Shown here in pieces: positions 1 through 7,948 of a stretch of 16,013 bases of DNA; the first letter of the stretch is position 1; each line of letters opens with the position of its first letter. Made by a program: the position numbers and the translations under genes. Origin of the DNA: JAVBSX01 sp051660685 (GTDB lineage Bacteria; Planctomycetota; Planctomycetia; Pirellulales; Thermoguttaceae); the NCBI GenBank assembly GCA_051660685.1, contig JBOFQB010000011.1, positions 1 to 16,013 on the forward strand. Direction: 5' to 3'. The notes under the pieces are model-generated. The model made no database searches. It saw only the letters and a list, made by a program, of their open reading frames with translations, and had not been told where the DNA came from.

Positions 1-60
1 ATCGAGCGAACGATTTCGTGGATACAGGATTTTCGACGTTTGGTAGTTCGTTACGATCAT
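1..60 (-). CDS. N-terminal fragment of an unknown gene following the methyltransferase (runs off the window)
   Basis: On the minus strand an ATG at 60-58 opens a frame that stays open for all 20 codons to the window edge; the product begins MIVTNYQTSKILYPRNRSLD. It lies about 50 bases downstream of the methyltransferase stop and in the same direction. Methyltransferases of the BsuBI/PstI class are commonly followed by their restriction endonuclease, so a cognate endonuclease is the natural guess, but the 20 visible residues show no recognisable motif. The ribosome binding site is weak (an A/T-rich stretch precedes the ATG). The gene is cut by the window edge; 20 codons could also be chance. 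Confidence 0.35.
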   Translation of the reverse strand, partial: MIVTNYQTSKILYPRNRSLD

Positions 61-112
61 AAAATATCAATGTTTAACGCCTATTTACAAACAGCTTGTG
101 CCATGATCGCTC

Positions 113-1627
113 TCAGACGGTTATGAAATAGGCTCTAGATAGTTCTGTGTCAATGAGTTCCTGTGTCGGATTTTTTATTTGTTTGACGCTCTTTCCAAGT
201 TGTGTGAGAAAATTGCGGCTTGGATATTTTAATAACCGCAAATCGGTTGCATTAACCTGCGTATGACCACTGAAACTACGGAAGGAGGTGTCGCACATCG
301 TGGAATTCATGTACCACACTAAACCAAACGCTAAATCTTCTTCCAACGGTAAACGGCTACAGTGAAATACATTCAAGTGATTCTCAAAAGCGATGAATGG
401 GGCATCACGAAACAACTCGGGTGTCAAAATACTGGCGACGATTCTCCGTTTTTCTTCTTTCGCAGAAAAACGTCGAGTCACTGCGTAACAACCGTTTGGG
501 AACATCCATTTTGATGTGTCGTCGTTAATACAAATCGCACACGGTTTTTTACTTTGATCAGGATTCCAAGCGACGACACCATTTTTGAAATGGCATGGGT
601 ATAAAAGCGGAATGGTGCCATTCTCATAGGAGTACCGTAAGTGATTTTTCACACGAAAATCGACAACAGGGCCGGTTGAAACATTAATTCCCAACTCGGC
701 TAAAGTATTGTTTGCCATAATATGATCGACGATGTTCCGGTGCGGTTCCGAGGTTGGAATTCGAATATATTTTTCCGTATCATCAGAGAGAATAATTTGT
801 GAGAAAGGAAATGTTTTCGTTTGCAAGTCAGAAAATGAATCATCGGTTGACGTGGACACCGCGATGTCACCTTGCTTGCCGTTTTTTTCGAGTGAAATGA
901 TGACATTTTCTTGCAGTACACTGTCGCCTCGAAAAACAGAACTCCGCGAGTCAAATAAATGAATGTGGTGAATTGCAGAGTGTTTCAGTAGAAATTCTCG
1001 AAACGGTCGATAGTACAACCCATTACAGAAACTGCGCGGCACAATGGCGACCAAATAGCCGCCACTTGTTAATAAACGCAACGCCATACCGATAAAAGCT
1101 GAATATAAATTGACTGTTTCAAATCCTGCTGTTCGCGCACACTGCCGATGTGGAGAGGCTGACTGAATTTTTTTGTAGGGTGGATTCATGATGCAGTGCG
1201 TGTATTGGCGTGAGTTTTCCTGCCAAAAACAGTCTGTTGAGGCGATTGTTTCCGCTCCGTACATGAGAAAATCACAGTGCCTGACGGAAAACTGTGCTTC
1301 AATGCCGGATTGTTTTACTTGTTTTTTACATGAATTCAATGTACTATTCAGTGCATCGATACACAAACCATCAATTTCAAAAGCATCTACGGATAGAGAG
1401 GCTGGATAATCGTTACACAGAATATTTTCAATGAATGTTTTTGTGAGAAAACCATGCCCTGCACCGGGTTCTAATAGTACAACATGTTGGTCCGAGATCG
1501 CCGGAAATAGTTCTGCCATGAATTGTGCGGTTGCAGGCGGAGTAAAAAACTGTCCGAGGGAACGTTGCAATTTGCGTGATGGATTACGGACACAAGAGCG
1601 TTTTTTTTGCGTAACAATAGAATTCAT
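113..1627 (-). CDS. N6-adenine DNA methyltransferase, BsuBI/PstI-like class
   Basis: A 504-residue modification enzyme predicted to transfer a methyl group from S-adenosylmethionine to adenine N6 in a specific site. Residues 24-38 (LGQFFTPPATAQFMA) form the motif X-like entry seen in the BsuBI/PstI and Eco57I groups. Residues 53-60 (EPGAGHGF) are the SAM-binding motif I, and NPPY at 148-151 is catalytic motif IV. The C-terminal half, about 300-500, should hold target recognition. The start is supported by AAAGGA about 8 bases upstream of the ATG. Its start lies 15 bases after the stop of a truncated nuclease-domain gene, so the two may be co-transcribed. A further frame opens about 50 bases downstream and could be the partner endonuclease. 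The sequence specificity cannot be read from the sequence. The length is normal for the family and no catalytic motif is missing. Confidence 0.88.
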   Translation of the reverse strand: MNSIVTQKKRSCVRNPSRKLQRSLGQFFTPPATAQFMAELFPAISDQHVVLLEPGAGHGFLTKTFIENILCNDYPASLSVDAFEIDGLCIDALNSTLNSCKKQVKQSGIEAQFSVRHCDFLMYGAETIASTDCFWQENSRQYTHCIMNPPYKKIQSASPHRQCARTAGFETVNLYSAFIGMALRLLTSGGYLVAIVPRSFCNGLYYRPFREFLLKHSAIHHIHLFDSRSSVFRGDSVLQENVIISLEKNGKQGDIAVSTSTDDSFSDLQTKTFPFSQIILSDDTEKYIRIPTSEPHRNIVDHIMANNTLAELGINVSTGPVVDFRVKNHLRYSYENGTIPLLYPCHFKNGVVAWNPDQSKKPCAICINDDTSKWMFPNGCYAVTRRFSAKEEKRRIVASILTPELFRDAPFIAFENHLNVFHCSRLPLEEDLAFGLVWYMNSTMCDTSFRSFSGHTQVNATDLRLLKYPSRNFLTQLGKSVKQIKNPTQELIDTELSRAYFITV

Positions 1628-1642
1628 TGTTTTTTTCCTTTC

Positions 1643-1975
1643 TTACGCAGCAATATCGTCGTGAATGTTGACGGAAGGTTTTTTGGCTTCGACAAAGAAT
1701 TTCCGGTATCCGCCGATTCGGAAAGCGTAATCCGGGGCTTTCGGACGGTTGTCAATTTTGACGTAATCTTCCCGAATCACGTCGCGGTACTGTTCGGAAT
1801 AACCGGCAGTGTTGCGGACATCCCAACCGAGCAACTCGAAAAATTTGTCGATAAAATCGGTTCGGGTATTCGCTTCGTCGTAATTTGCACCTTTGTACTG
1901 CGCAATATTGACGTGAAAGAGTTCGATAAGTTCGCGGAGTTGTTCCGTGATTTGAGGGGAAACGGTAAGGTTCAT
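1643..1975 (-). pseudogene. Truncated N-terminal nuclease domain of a type IIG/Eco57I-like restriction enzyme
   Basis: A 110-residue product starting MNLTVSPQITEQL matches, from memory of the family, the first ~110 residues of large type IIG enzymes that fuse nuclease, methyltransferase and specificity domains. The conserved block FIDKFFELLGWDVRN is followed by PDYAFRIGGYRKFFVEAKKP, which carries the D...ExK nuclease signature (D of PDY; E and K of VEAKKP). Family members continue for hundreds of residues after VNI.DD, but here the frame stops two residues after DDI. Only 15 bases separate the stop from the next gene's ATG, and the methyltransferase ribosome site sits in that gap. I start at the ATG at 1975 because family similarity begins there; an upstream in-frame start at 2017 would add 14 residues. 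It is probably a remnant, though a free-standing nuclease subunit cannot be excluded. Confidence 0.7.
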
Positions 1976-2336
1976 GGTTGCGGCATGACGGTTATTTGGG
2001 CGGCGTGAATGGAGCAATGGAAGGGACGATTATACCCCAAAACCGGACGAAAGACCAGCCGCTTCGGTTGCCAATCCGGGGAACCGCTTGTCCAACATTC
2101 GGCTGACAACGGGCTAAATATTCCCCCCATTCCCTAACCCCTGTTCCCAGTCCGCTAACAAGTTTGGTTTTGCGATTTGAACCGAGCCGGGTTGGACGGA
2201 TTTGTTTTTACCACGAAACACACGAAAGACACTAAAAATGGTATTTTGTGAGGTTTTCGTGTTTTTTGTGATTTTCGTGGTTCAAAAATGAAAAGACTCT
2301 TTTTCCCAAAACTTGTTAGCGGACTGCCCCTGTTCC
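1976..2336. other. Intergenic stretch holding a MITE copy and pyrimidine-rich spacer DNA
   Basis: No supported gene. Bases 1976-2137 are upstream sequence of the truncated nuclease gene with no clear promoter. Bases 2138-2337 hold the MITE-like element described separately with its flanking duplication. The flanks (CCCCCATTCCCTAACCCC and similar) are pyrimidine-rich on the plus strand and weakly repetitive. Confidence 0.6.
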
Positions 2337-2337
2337 C
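2138..2337 (+). mobile_element. MITE-like element, copy 1, with 10-11 bp target duplication
   Basis: The element proper is 2148-2326 (179 bp). Its ends are perfect inverted repeats: CAGTCCGCTAACAAGTTT at 2148-2165 and its complement at 2309-2326. It is flanked by the direct repeat CCCCTGTTCC (2138-2147 and 2327-2336; an eleventh C is shared), the mark of insertion. The interior has a second dyad with CCACGAAA near 2211 and TTTCGTGG near 2274-2281, which could fold into a long hairpin. There is no open reading frame, so it would need a transposase from elsewhere. A second copy lies inverted at 6534-6713. The transposase family is not recognised. Confidence 0.8.
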
Positions 2338-3317
2338 TAACTCCTACCTTCTACCTCTTGCCCCTTGTACAATTTTCGGTCAATCGTCGGGATATAATTC
2401 GTCCAAGCACCTCCTGCATTAGGATCGTCAAATATATGTTTCTGATATTCCGCAATTTTGGCGTCCAACGAATCGAGAAAATACAACGCAACCGCTTCAA
2501 GCGTCATCGGAAGTTTACTGCTCCCATTTTCAAGCGTTCCATGATGTGAAATCAACAAGTGTTTCAAAAGCATCCCCAATTCAGGATCAAACCGCTGATT
2601 CGTCAGCTTCTCTGTTTCTCGGATTTTATCATGCAAAATCTCAACCGCAAGAAAAGGATGTCCCAATAATTGTCCATGATGACTGTAAGACATTTCCCCT
2701 TCATAATTGAGTTCCTCCGTCTTGCCAAAATCATGGAGAAAAGCACCAACAAGGAGTCTATCCCGGTCAAGCATGGGATACAAAGGGGCAAGAAGCAAAA
2801 TCGCTTCCATCATTGTCAAGGAATGTTCAAGCAGACCGCCTGAATACGCATGATGCAACTTGATTCCGGCGGGAGCTTTTGAAAACCGTGACATCAGTTC
2901 CTCGTCTAACAAAAAACAGTCGCACAAATTTCGCAAATCCGGGTTCTGTACCGTTCGCAGTACCTCTTTCAGCCTAGCCCGTAATTGGTCAATGTTAAGC
3001 GGCCTGTATCGTTGAAAATCCTCTTCGTTGACCATCTTAGGGTCCACTTTCGTCATCTTCTTCGCAACCAATTGCAACGATCCCTGAAATCGTTGAACTG
3101 TCCCCTCAAGTTCAACATAGTCTTTCACCTCAAACTGTTGGAATAACTCTTCTGTTGCATTCCAGAATCTCGCGCCCAACGTCCCGGTTTTGTCCGAAAC
3201 CGAAAATTGAAGATAAAGATTACCATTCTTATTCGGTCGCAATTGTATCTCGGCAAGTTGATAAACCTCCTTGATTACTTCATTGTCCCGTATTTGATTG
3301 ACAAATCGTCGTGTCAT
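2337..3317 (-). CDS. YhaM-like 3'-5' exoribonuclease (OB-fold plus HD domain)
   Basis: A 326-residue cytoplasmic protein of the YhaM family, whose characterised members shorten RNA (and DNA) from the 3' end in a metal-dependent way. Residues ~15-90 look like an OB-fold nucleic-acid-binding domain (LYLQFSVSDKTGTLGARFW, then VELEGTVQRF). Residues ~153-290 form the HD domain: HHAYSGGLLEH with H165, LHDFGK with H195 and D196, then HH 213-214, H220, ISHHG with H258-H259, and D282/D285. The length fits the family (~310-330). It starts 13 bases after the stop of the polyferredoxin gene, so the two are probably one transcript. No clear Shine-Dalgarno site is present. Its stop codon falls at the edge of the target duplication of the MITE, so the insertion lies immediately beyond the coding end. 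Confidence 0.87.
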   Translation of the reverse strand: MTRRFVNQIRDNEVIKEVYQLAEIQLRPNKNGNLYLQFSVSDKTGTLGARFWNATEELFQQFEVKDYVELEGTVQRFQGSLQLVAKKMTKVDPKMVNEEDFQRYRPLNIDQLRARLKEVLRTVQNPDLRNLCDCFLLDEELMSRFSKAPAGIKLHHAYSGGLLEHSLTMMEAILLLAPLYPMLDRDRLLVGAFLHDFGKTEELNYEGEMSYSHHGQLLGHPFLAVEILHDKIRETEKLTNQRFDPELGMLLKHLLISHHGTLENGSSKLPMTLEAVALYFLDSLDAKIAEYQKHIFDDPNAGGAWTNYIPTIDRKLYKGQEVEGRS

Positions 3318-3330
3318 GTTTTATATGTGG

Positions 3331-5043
3331 TTAAAATCCAAAATCTTCAACTTCCAACACTTCCTGTTCAGCATGAGGGTCATACGCCAGTTTCGCTTCT
3401 GTATGAACCGTATTTCCGTCAACATAAATAGCGCGATAGGGCCGGACGGGACAAATGTATTCACAAGCTCCGCAACCGACACACAATTCCGCCGTTATTT
3501 CCGGTATTTTCAAACTCAATTCCGGTTTTCCATACGGAACCATTTTGACCGCCCCGGTTGGACAATGTTCCGCACATGCCCCACAATTCGTCTCTTGCGT
3601 CTTGACAACGCAATTTTCCTCCAAAAAACAGACTTGACCAATCTGTGTTTGGTGTTTCTCCAACTTCGTCAAGTGTCGTAACGCATGATTCGGACAAACT
3701 TGCGTACAAATGGTGCAGTCATAATTGCAAAATCCATGTCGGAATTTCACAACCGGTTGTTGAAAACCTTGAATTCCATATTCCGTACTTGCCGGGGTTA
3801 ATATCCCGGACGGACATTTACTCACACAAAGTTGGCAACCGTTGCAATGATGATGAAATCGCCCGATCATCATTCCCCCGGGCGGAAAAACAGGATGTGT
3901 CAGTTTATAACCAACCCGACTCTCCCCAAGAGGAAGTTCCGTCAATCCGCCCGAACCGCCTGTTTTTCCAATCGACCCAATCGTCCCGGTTGAACCTCCC
4001 TTTCCCGATTCCGTCGCAGTCAACCTGACCCCTTTTAAGAACCCGGCAATAAAAGTCAAGCCGAGAACCGACCAGACCAATCGCCCCAAAACCGTCCGAC
4101 GTTCTGCCCCCTTGAACGGTTGAACAACCCGCTCACTTCTCCCAACCGTTTGGTCCCTCTCAACCGCCTGTTTCACCTCAACCAACGGTTGTTCGAGAAC
4201 GAATTCCCGACCAATCTCGATTTGTCGGGCTGTTCCGTACATGATCGCCTCTTTTTTGCAGACGGAAAGACAGTTAAAACAGGCGACGCAACGGTCGGCG
4301 TGTACAACCCGATTTTTACTGTCAATACACTCACCTTTACAGACGGTTTCACACAGAGTGCAGCCGATACAGCTTGCTTTCAGACGGATTCGGTAAAGCG
4401 AATTGCGGGAAAAAAGCCCCAACAGAGTCCCGACCGGACAAAGTGAATTGCAAAACCGGCGTCCGGTCAACCAAGACATGTAACTGACTAGAATCAAAGC
4501 GGCCAATGCAACCAAAACAGCCGTTATACTCACGTTAATTGGCATGTAGACCCATGTGTAATTCCCAAAAGAATGGGAAATTCCGGCGAGAACATTGTTC
4601 CCGAGCAGGACGATTGGTCGAAAAAGCGAGGTGACAATCCGCCCAAAATTGGCATAAGGGTCCAACACAGTGACAAAAACGGAGATATTCACGAACAACC
4701 CAATCACAAGAAGGGCGAGCAAGCCGTATCTGAGCAGGGGGTGAACCTGATTGAAACGGTACTTTTTTTTGGGCCGGACGGTTTTGGCAGTTCGGGAGAT
4801 CACATCTTGAGCGACCCCGAGCGGGCAAATGATTGAGCAATACAACCGTCCAAACAGAAAGGTCAAAACAACCCAAATGGCAACCGCAATCAAAGTTCCC
4901 CCGAGAATTGCCGGAATCATCTGAATTTGGGCCAAATGATGCAATTGAAGCGGCAAAGAACCGGAATAGTCAAGAAAAAAAAGCGTGATTGCTGTAAAAA
5001 ACAATACAGCCGCAATCACGCGCAACGGTTTCAAAAAGAACAT
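3331..5043 (-). CDS. Membrane polyferredoxin with NapH-like and NapG-like halves
   Basis: A 570-residue membrane iron-sulfur protein, likely an electron conduit between the quinone pool and a periplasmic or cytoplasmic partner. Residues 1-200 have about five membrane segments (near 8-26, 43-65, 104-128, 140-155, 168-190) and two CxxxCP motifs typical of NapH/NosR/CcoG-type proteins (C69/C73 and C198/C202). Two 4Fe-4S motifs follow at C225-C235 and C252-C262. A hydrophobic segment at about 320-338 and a Gly/Ser/Thr linker at 345-367 lead to a second half with four more clusters: C400-C410, C439-C450, C487-C494 (with C472/C478 nearby) and C521-C531. This second half resembles NapG/MauM. The physiological partner is not in the window. 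It precedes the YhaM-like gene by 13 bases. Confidence 0.85.
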   Translation of the reverse strand: MFFLKPLRVIAAVLFFTAITLFFLDYSGSLPLQLHHLAQIQMIPAILGGTLIAVAIWVVLTFLFGRLYCSIICPLGVAQDVISRTAKTVRPKKKYRFNQVHPLLRYGLLALLVIGLFVNISVFVTVLDPYANFGRIVTSLFRPIVLLGNNVLAGISHSFGNYTWVYMPINVSITAVLVALAALILVSYMSWLTGRRFCNSLCPVGTLLGLFSRNSLYRIRLKASCIGCTLCETVCKGECIDSKNRVVHADRCVACFNCLSVCKKEAIMYGTARQIEIGREFVLEQPLVEVKQAVERDQTVGRSERVVQPFKGAERRTVLGRLVWSVLGLTFIAGFLKGVRLTATESGKGGSTGTIGSIGKTGGSGGLTELPLGESRVGYKLTHPVFPPGGMMIGRFHHHCNGCQLCVSKCPSGILTPASTEYGIQGFQQPVVKFRHGFCNYDCTICTQVCPNHALRHLTKLEKHQTQIGQVCFLEENCVVKTQETNCGACAEHCPTGAVKMVPYGKPELSLKIPEITAELCVGCGACEYICPVRPYRAIYVDGNTVHTEAKLAYDPHAEQEVLEVEDFGF

Positions 5044-5065
5044 AACTTCAATAAGAACATGTAAT

Positions 5066-5163
5066 GTTTAGCCGCGATACAACGTATCGCGCGTAATGAA
5101 GCGCAGAACGTTGTTCTGCGGCTAAACGAGGAAAACTCGCAGAACATTGTTCTGCGGTTAAAC
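5066..5163 (+). repeat. Modular palindromic repeat, copy A (GTTTAG...CTAAAC)
   Basis: The element is bounded by GTTTAG at 5066 and CTAAAC at 5122-5127. It contains the hairpin GCGATAC-AAC-GTATCGC (5074-5090) and the hairpin CGCAGAAC-GTT-GTTCTGCG (5102-5120). A second copy of the latter module (CGCAGAAC-ATT-GTTCTGCG, 5138-5156) follows with a trailing GGTTAAAC. Related copies occur at 10584-10655 (inverted) and 15097-15124 (left end only). The copy lies between the polyferredoxin start and tRNA-Pro, so it could also act in 3'-end formation for the tRNA transcript. Confidence 0.75.
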
Positions 5164-5204
5164 GACAAACCTCTGTTGTCATCAATACTTATTTGTAAAA
5201 AAAA

Positions 5205-5279
5205 TCGGGGTGACAGGATTCGAACCTGCGACTTCCTGCTCCCAAAGCAGGCGCGCTAGCCAGGCTGCGCCACACCCCG
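5205..5279 (-). tRNA. tRNA-Pro, anticodon TGG
   Basis: The minus strand folds as a full cloverleaf. The acceptor CGGGGTG pairs with CACCCCG, the D arm is GCGC...GCGC, and the anticodon stem CCTGC/GCAGG encloses loop TTTGGGA (anticodon TGG, proline). The T arm is GCAGG-TTCGAAT-CCTGT, with discriminator A at 5205. The length is 75 nt and CCA is not encoded: the next bases on the minus strand are a run of T. The TIM-barrel gene ends 75 bases upstream in the same direction. Confidence 0.96.
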
Positions 5280-5293
5280 TTCCTTCATCGACG

Positions 5294-5323
5294 ATTTTGT
5301 CCTTATTGCGACAATTCCGCCAA
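5294..5323 (-). promoter_or_regulatory. Possible promoter for tRNA-Pro
   Basis: On the minus strand TTGGCG (5323-5318) and CAAAAT (5299-5294) are 18 bases apart and lie about 14 bases before the tRNA 5' end. Each matches the sigma-70 consensus at four of six bases, so this is weak. Co-transcription with the upstream gene is the alternative. Confidence 0.3.
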
Positions 5324-5354
5324 CTTTTGGACGATGTTTTGTCAATATGTTGTA

Positions 5355-6407
5355 TTATTTCCAACCGTAAGCGTCTCGGACATCAATCATTGCTGAGAGA
5401 ATGTCGTTCCACGTTTGCCGTTCCATCATCACGGAATTCGGGAACATGCAACCGTCCCAGCAAATATGATTGAAACGTTTCAGCAGACCGTCTTCATCTT
5501 TTAACCAGAATCCGGCGTATTTCGTGATGTCCAGTTTCCGGTTTGCATCTTTCGCCAAACAATGACGCCCGGTTTTATCGTGATCCCCACTTCCATGAAC
5601 TGTCGCGTCGTTTTGGGCAATATGCAAATCAACCGTCCAGGGACGCAAAGCGTCCGTCATTTTCTTATACGCCCGATCAAAAGTTGCCGTGTCCTCCCAA
5701 TCGAAATTTTCCGGCAACAACCGATCTTCGGGCGCATTATAACCGAGCAAATACAGCAAGGTGTGTGCCATATCCGCCTGAAAACCCAAATGCTGGGGTC
5801 GATCAACCATTTCCAGAATCTGAAGCATCCGTTTCCATGAATGAATTCCGCCCCAACAGATTTCACCTTCACAGGCGAGCATTTCGTCAAACTCAGCCGC
5901 AATTTCACACGCTTCTGAAAAAGTTGCGGCAATTTTTTTCTGGTTTTCTTCAGGGTCTTTCAACCAATCCTCAACCCCGCAAGAGGTGTCAATGCGGACA
6001 CAACCGTTGGGGCGAACGCCCAGATCGCGGAGTTTACGTCCAACCTGACAACCTTTGCGAACTTGCCCGAGAAATTTTTTCCGTTCCGTCGCATCTCCCA
6101 TTGCCGAACCGCCCCCAGTTCCTCCCCAAATCGGAGCAACAACCGTTCCTATTTCCAACTGCCGGGATTGGGCTTTTTCCGCCAAAACCTTTATATCATC
6201 ATCGTTTCCGTCAATGTTAATATGTGGTTCATACAAATACAGATCGAAACCGTCAAACTTGATCCCATCGACTTCAGCAGCAGCGGTCAAATCGAGCATC
6301 GTATCCAAACTGATTGTCGGTTCAGCTCCAGGAGCCCCTTTTCCGACGACCCCGGGCCAAGCGGCGTTGTGTAACTTGGGAAATTTATGGGCCTTATGCT
6401 TCGCCAT
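5355..6407 (-). CDS. Sugar isomerase/epimerase-like protein (xylose isomerase-like TIM barrel)
   Basis: A 350-residue cytoplasmic protein of the AP-endonuclease-2/xylose isomerase-like TIM-barrel superfamily, whose members isomerise or epimerise sugars or cyclitols using a divalent metal. Candidate metal ligands follow the family spacing: E180 or E182 in LACEGEICWGG, D212 and H215 in FQADMAHTL, and H262 in VDLHIAQND. A His/Asp-rich loop (GDHDKTGRH, 274-282) follows, which is compatible with a bound metal and substrate. No signal peptide is seen. I chose the ATG at 6407 (MAKHKAHKFP) because GAGAGGGA lies six bases upstream; an in-frame ATG at 6446 would add 13 residues without a ribosome site. 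The exact substrate is unknown. The neighbours (tRNA-Pro downstream, a MITE copy upstream) give no pathway clue. Confidence 0.82.
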   Translation of the reverse strand: MAKHKAHKFPKLHNAAWPGVVGKGAPGAEPTISLDTMLDLTAAAEVDGIKFDGFDLYLYEPHINIDGNDDDIKVLAEKAQSRQLEIGTVVAPIWGGTGGGSAMGDATERKKFLGQVRKGCQVGRKLRDLGVRPNGCVRIDTSCGVEDWLKDPEENQKKIAATFSEACEIAAEFDEMLACEGEICWGGIHSWKRMLQILEMVDRPQHLGFQADMAHTLLYLLGYNAPEDRLLPENFDWEDTATFDRAYKKMTDALRPWTVDLHIAQNDATVHGSGDHDKTGRHCLAKDANRKLDITKYAGFWLKDEDGLLKRFNHICWDGCMFPNSVMMERQTWNDILSAMIDVRDAYGWK

Positions 6408-6852
6408 GTTGAGTCCCTCTCTTGGTTTCATAGGGTGTGAAGTCAAGTTCAGACAAACGAACGACTCTCAATGTTCCTTTTTATACCATGTTTTTTCTGG
6501 GAAGTCAATTACAGCCCCACGAGGATCACAACCCAGTTTGCTAACCAGTTTTGCGAAAAGGAGCAATTATCATTTTTGAACCACGAAAATCACAAAAAAC
6601 ACGAAAACCTCACAAAATACCGTTTTTCGTGTTTTTAGTGTCTTTCGTGGTAAAAACAAACCCGTCTGACCCGGCTCGGTTCAAAGCGCAAAACCAAACT
6701 TGTTAGCAGTCTGCACGAGGATCACAACCGAAAAATAATCGCCGAAAGGGAGAGTGCAACGCCGGTACAGACGGTTAAAACGGATAAATGGGCAATTTGG
6801 GAAATTTTTTGTAGACGTGGGACCGAAACTTGTTGGGCGAACATTTCGTCAC
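6408..6852. other. Intergenic stretch holding the second MITE copy
   Basis: No supported gene. Bases 6408-6517 are the upstream region of the TIM-barrel gene. Bases 6518-6729 hold MITE copy 2 with its duplication. Bases 6730-6852 lie downstream of the secreted-protein gene and show no clear feature. Confidence 0.6.
6518..6729 (-). mobile_element. MITE-like element, copy 2 (inverted), with 16 bp target duplication
   Basis: The element proper is 6534-6713 (180 bp). It is flanked by a perfect 16-bp direct repeat, CACGAGGATCACAACC, at 6518-6533 and 6714-6729. Read on the minus strand it begins CAGACTGCTAACAAGTTT and ends in a diverged inverted terminus (complement CAGTTTGCTAACCAGTTT). The interior matches copy 1 closely by eye, including the CCACGAAA/TTTCGTGG dyad and the GAACCGAGCCGGGT block. 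There is no coding capacity. The two copies differ by substitutions and a small internal rearrangement, so they are not a recent duplication of one another. Confidence 0.82.
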
Positions 6853-7857
6853 TCATTTCGATTGTTCCTTCAAGGCTCTTTCTCGTTCCAGTCTTTCCGA
6901 TGTACGCAATCTGCTTCTCATAAAGACTTCATCGTTCTTTTTGCAAACGTAGATCGCCTGCTCAAGCCCTTTCGGTCCCGCCAATGTCGTTCCACTCGCA
7001 CTCGAACGGTAGGTCGGAAAAGTCCAGTCATTCATTTTCTTTAATACACCATCCGTATCTTTCATCTTGAAGTTAGACAGTGACAGATATTTTTTAGATA
7101 ACCCATTTAATTCCAACGGGTCTCTCGGGAAAGCATAATACTGCCGACAAATTCCCTCATAATCCGATGATATAACTTCCAATATGTCGCAATCATCAAG
7201 AGGCTTCGAGCGAAAAGCAAGAGATAAGGTTTCACCCAAGCAACCTTCGCTGCCCAAGTATCTACCTGTCAAGGTTTCACGAACAGCAATTCTGTATGAC
7301 GGCGGACCTTCACGGTAGGCAAACAAACGACATGCTGGTGATACGGCAATGCTGACAATAGAGGATCGTGGATAAAAAAAGTCCTCACGCTCCCGATTAA
7401 ATTCTGTGGTATCATCGTCATCCGATTCGTCATCCGATTCATCATCCGATTCATCATCCGATTCATCATCCGATTCATCATCCGATTCATCATCCGATTC
7501 ATCATCCGATTCGTCATAAACATACAACGGCCCACAAAACTCGAGTATTCTAACAGGTTTATAACAGTCATACTCCCGAAAAATTTCACCTGTTATCGCA
7601 TCAGAAATAAAGACCTGGTTAAACTGGTCTCCGGTAAAAAGTAAATACTTTGCCTTGAAAGGACGATCATAGCTTTTCTCAGGTCCGTAGAGTACCCAAA
7701 AAGTAATCGACGAAAAATGTTGCCGAAACTTTCTCAAGGGAGTACGCTCTTCCTTTTTGAAAATGTCCGCTTTTTTGAAAATATCCCCTGCATTGGACAG
7801 AGTTGATGAATAAAACAAAACGAACACGAACAACAGTACAAAAGGCAATTTTTTCAT
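6853..7857 (-). CDS. Secreted propeller-like hypothetical protein with eight ESDD repeats
   Basis: A 334-residue protein with a clear signal peptide: MKK, a hydrophobic core at 5-19, and probable cleavage after SNA at 21-23. Two stretches resemble degenerate WD40/propeller blades: KYLLFTGDQFNQVFISDAIT followed by GE (70-91), and SIVSIAVSPACRLFAYREGP with a following blade ending LTGRYLG (168-202). Between them, residues 116-147 are eight perfect ESDD repeats followed by DDDD, a highly acidic and probably disordered, calcium- or cation-binding loop. The start has AGAGGAG seven bases upstream. It stands alone, facing the same way as cas1 but about 200 bases downstream of it. The function is unknown; I do not recognise a named family. 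Confidence 0.7.
   Translation of the reverse strand: MKKLPFVLLFVFVLFYSSTLSNAGDIFKKADIFKKEERTPLRKFRQHFSSITFWVLYGPEKSYDRPFKAKYLLFTGDQFNQVFISDAITGEIFREYDCYKPVRILEFCGPLYVYDESDDESDDESDDESDDESDDESDDESDDESDDDDTTEFNREREDFFYPRSSIVSIAVSPACRLFAYREGPPSYRIAVRETLTGRYLGSEGCLGETLSLAFRSKPLDDCDILEVISSDYEGICRQYYAFPRDPLELNGLSKKYLSLSNFKMKDTDGVLKKMNDWTFPTYRSSASGTTLAGPKGLEQAIYVCKKNDEVFMRSRLRTSERLERERALKEQSK
7417..7512 (-). repeat. 12-bp tandem repeat, eight units, coding for ESDD
   Basis: Eight consecutive 12-bp units (plus strand consensus ATCATCCGATTC; two leftmost units begin with G) lie inside the secreted-protein gene. Units are identical or differ at the first base only. Unit gain or loss keeps the reading frame, so length polymorphism is expected. 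Confidence 0.95.
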
Positions 7858-7948
7858 TTTTTGACTCCTCTAAAAAAAATTGTAACCATTCACGGGTATT
7901 TTAGAAAACAGAGTTGGTACACCTTTTAAGGATGAAAAATCTAATTTT

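Noticed and set aside
5182..5364. Minus-strand frame of 60 codons
   Set aside because: It covers tRNA-Pro; the WEQEVAGSNPVTP-like peptide is the usual false translation of a tRNA.
5543..6220. Plus-strand frame of 225 codons
   Set aside because: Antisense to the TIM-barrel gene; proline/arginine-rich shadow frame without motifs.
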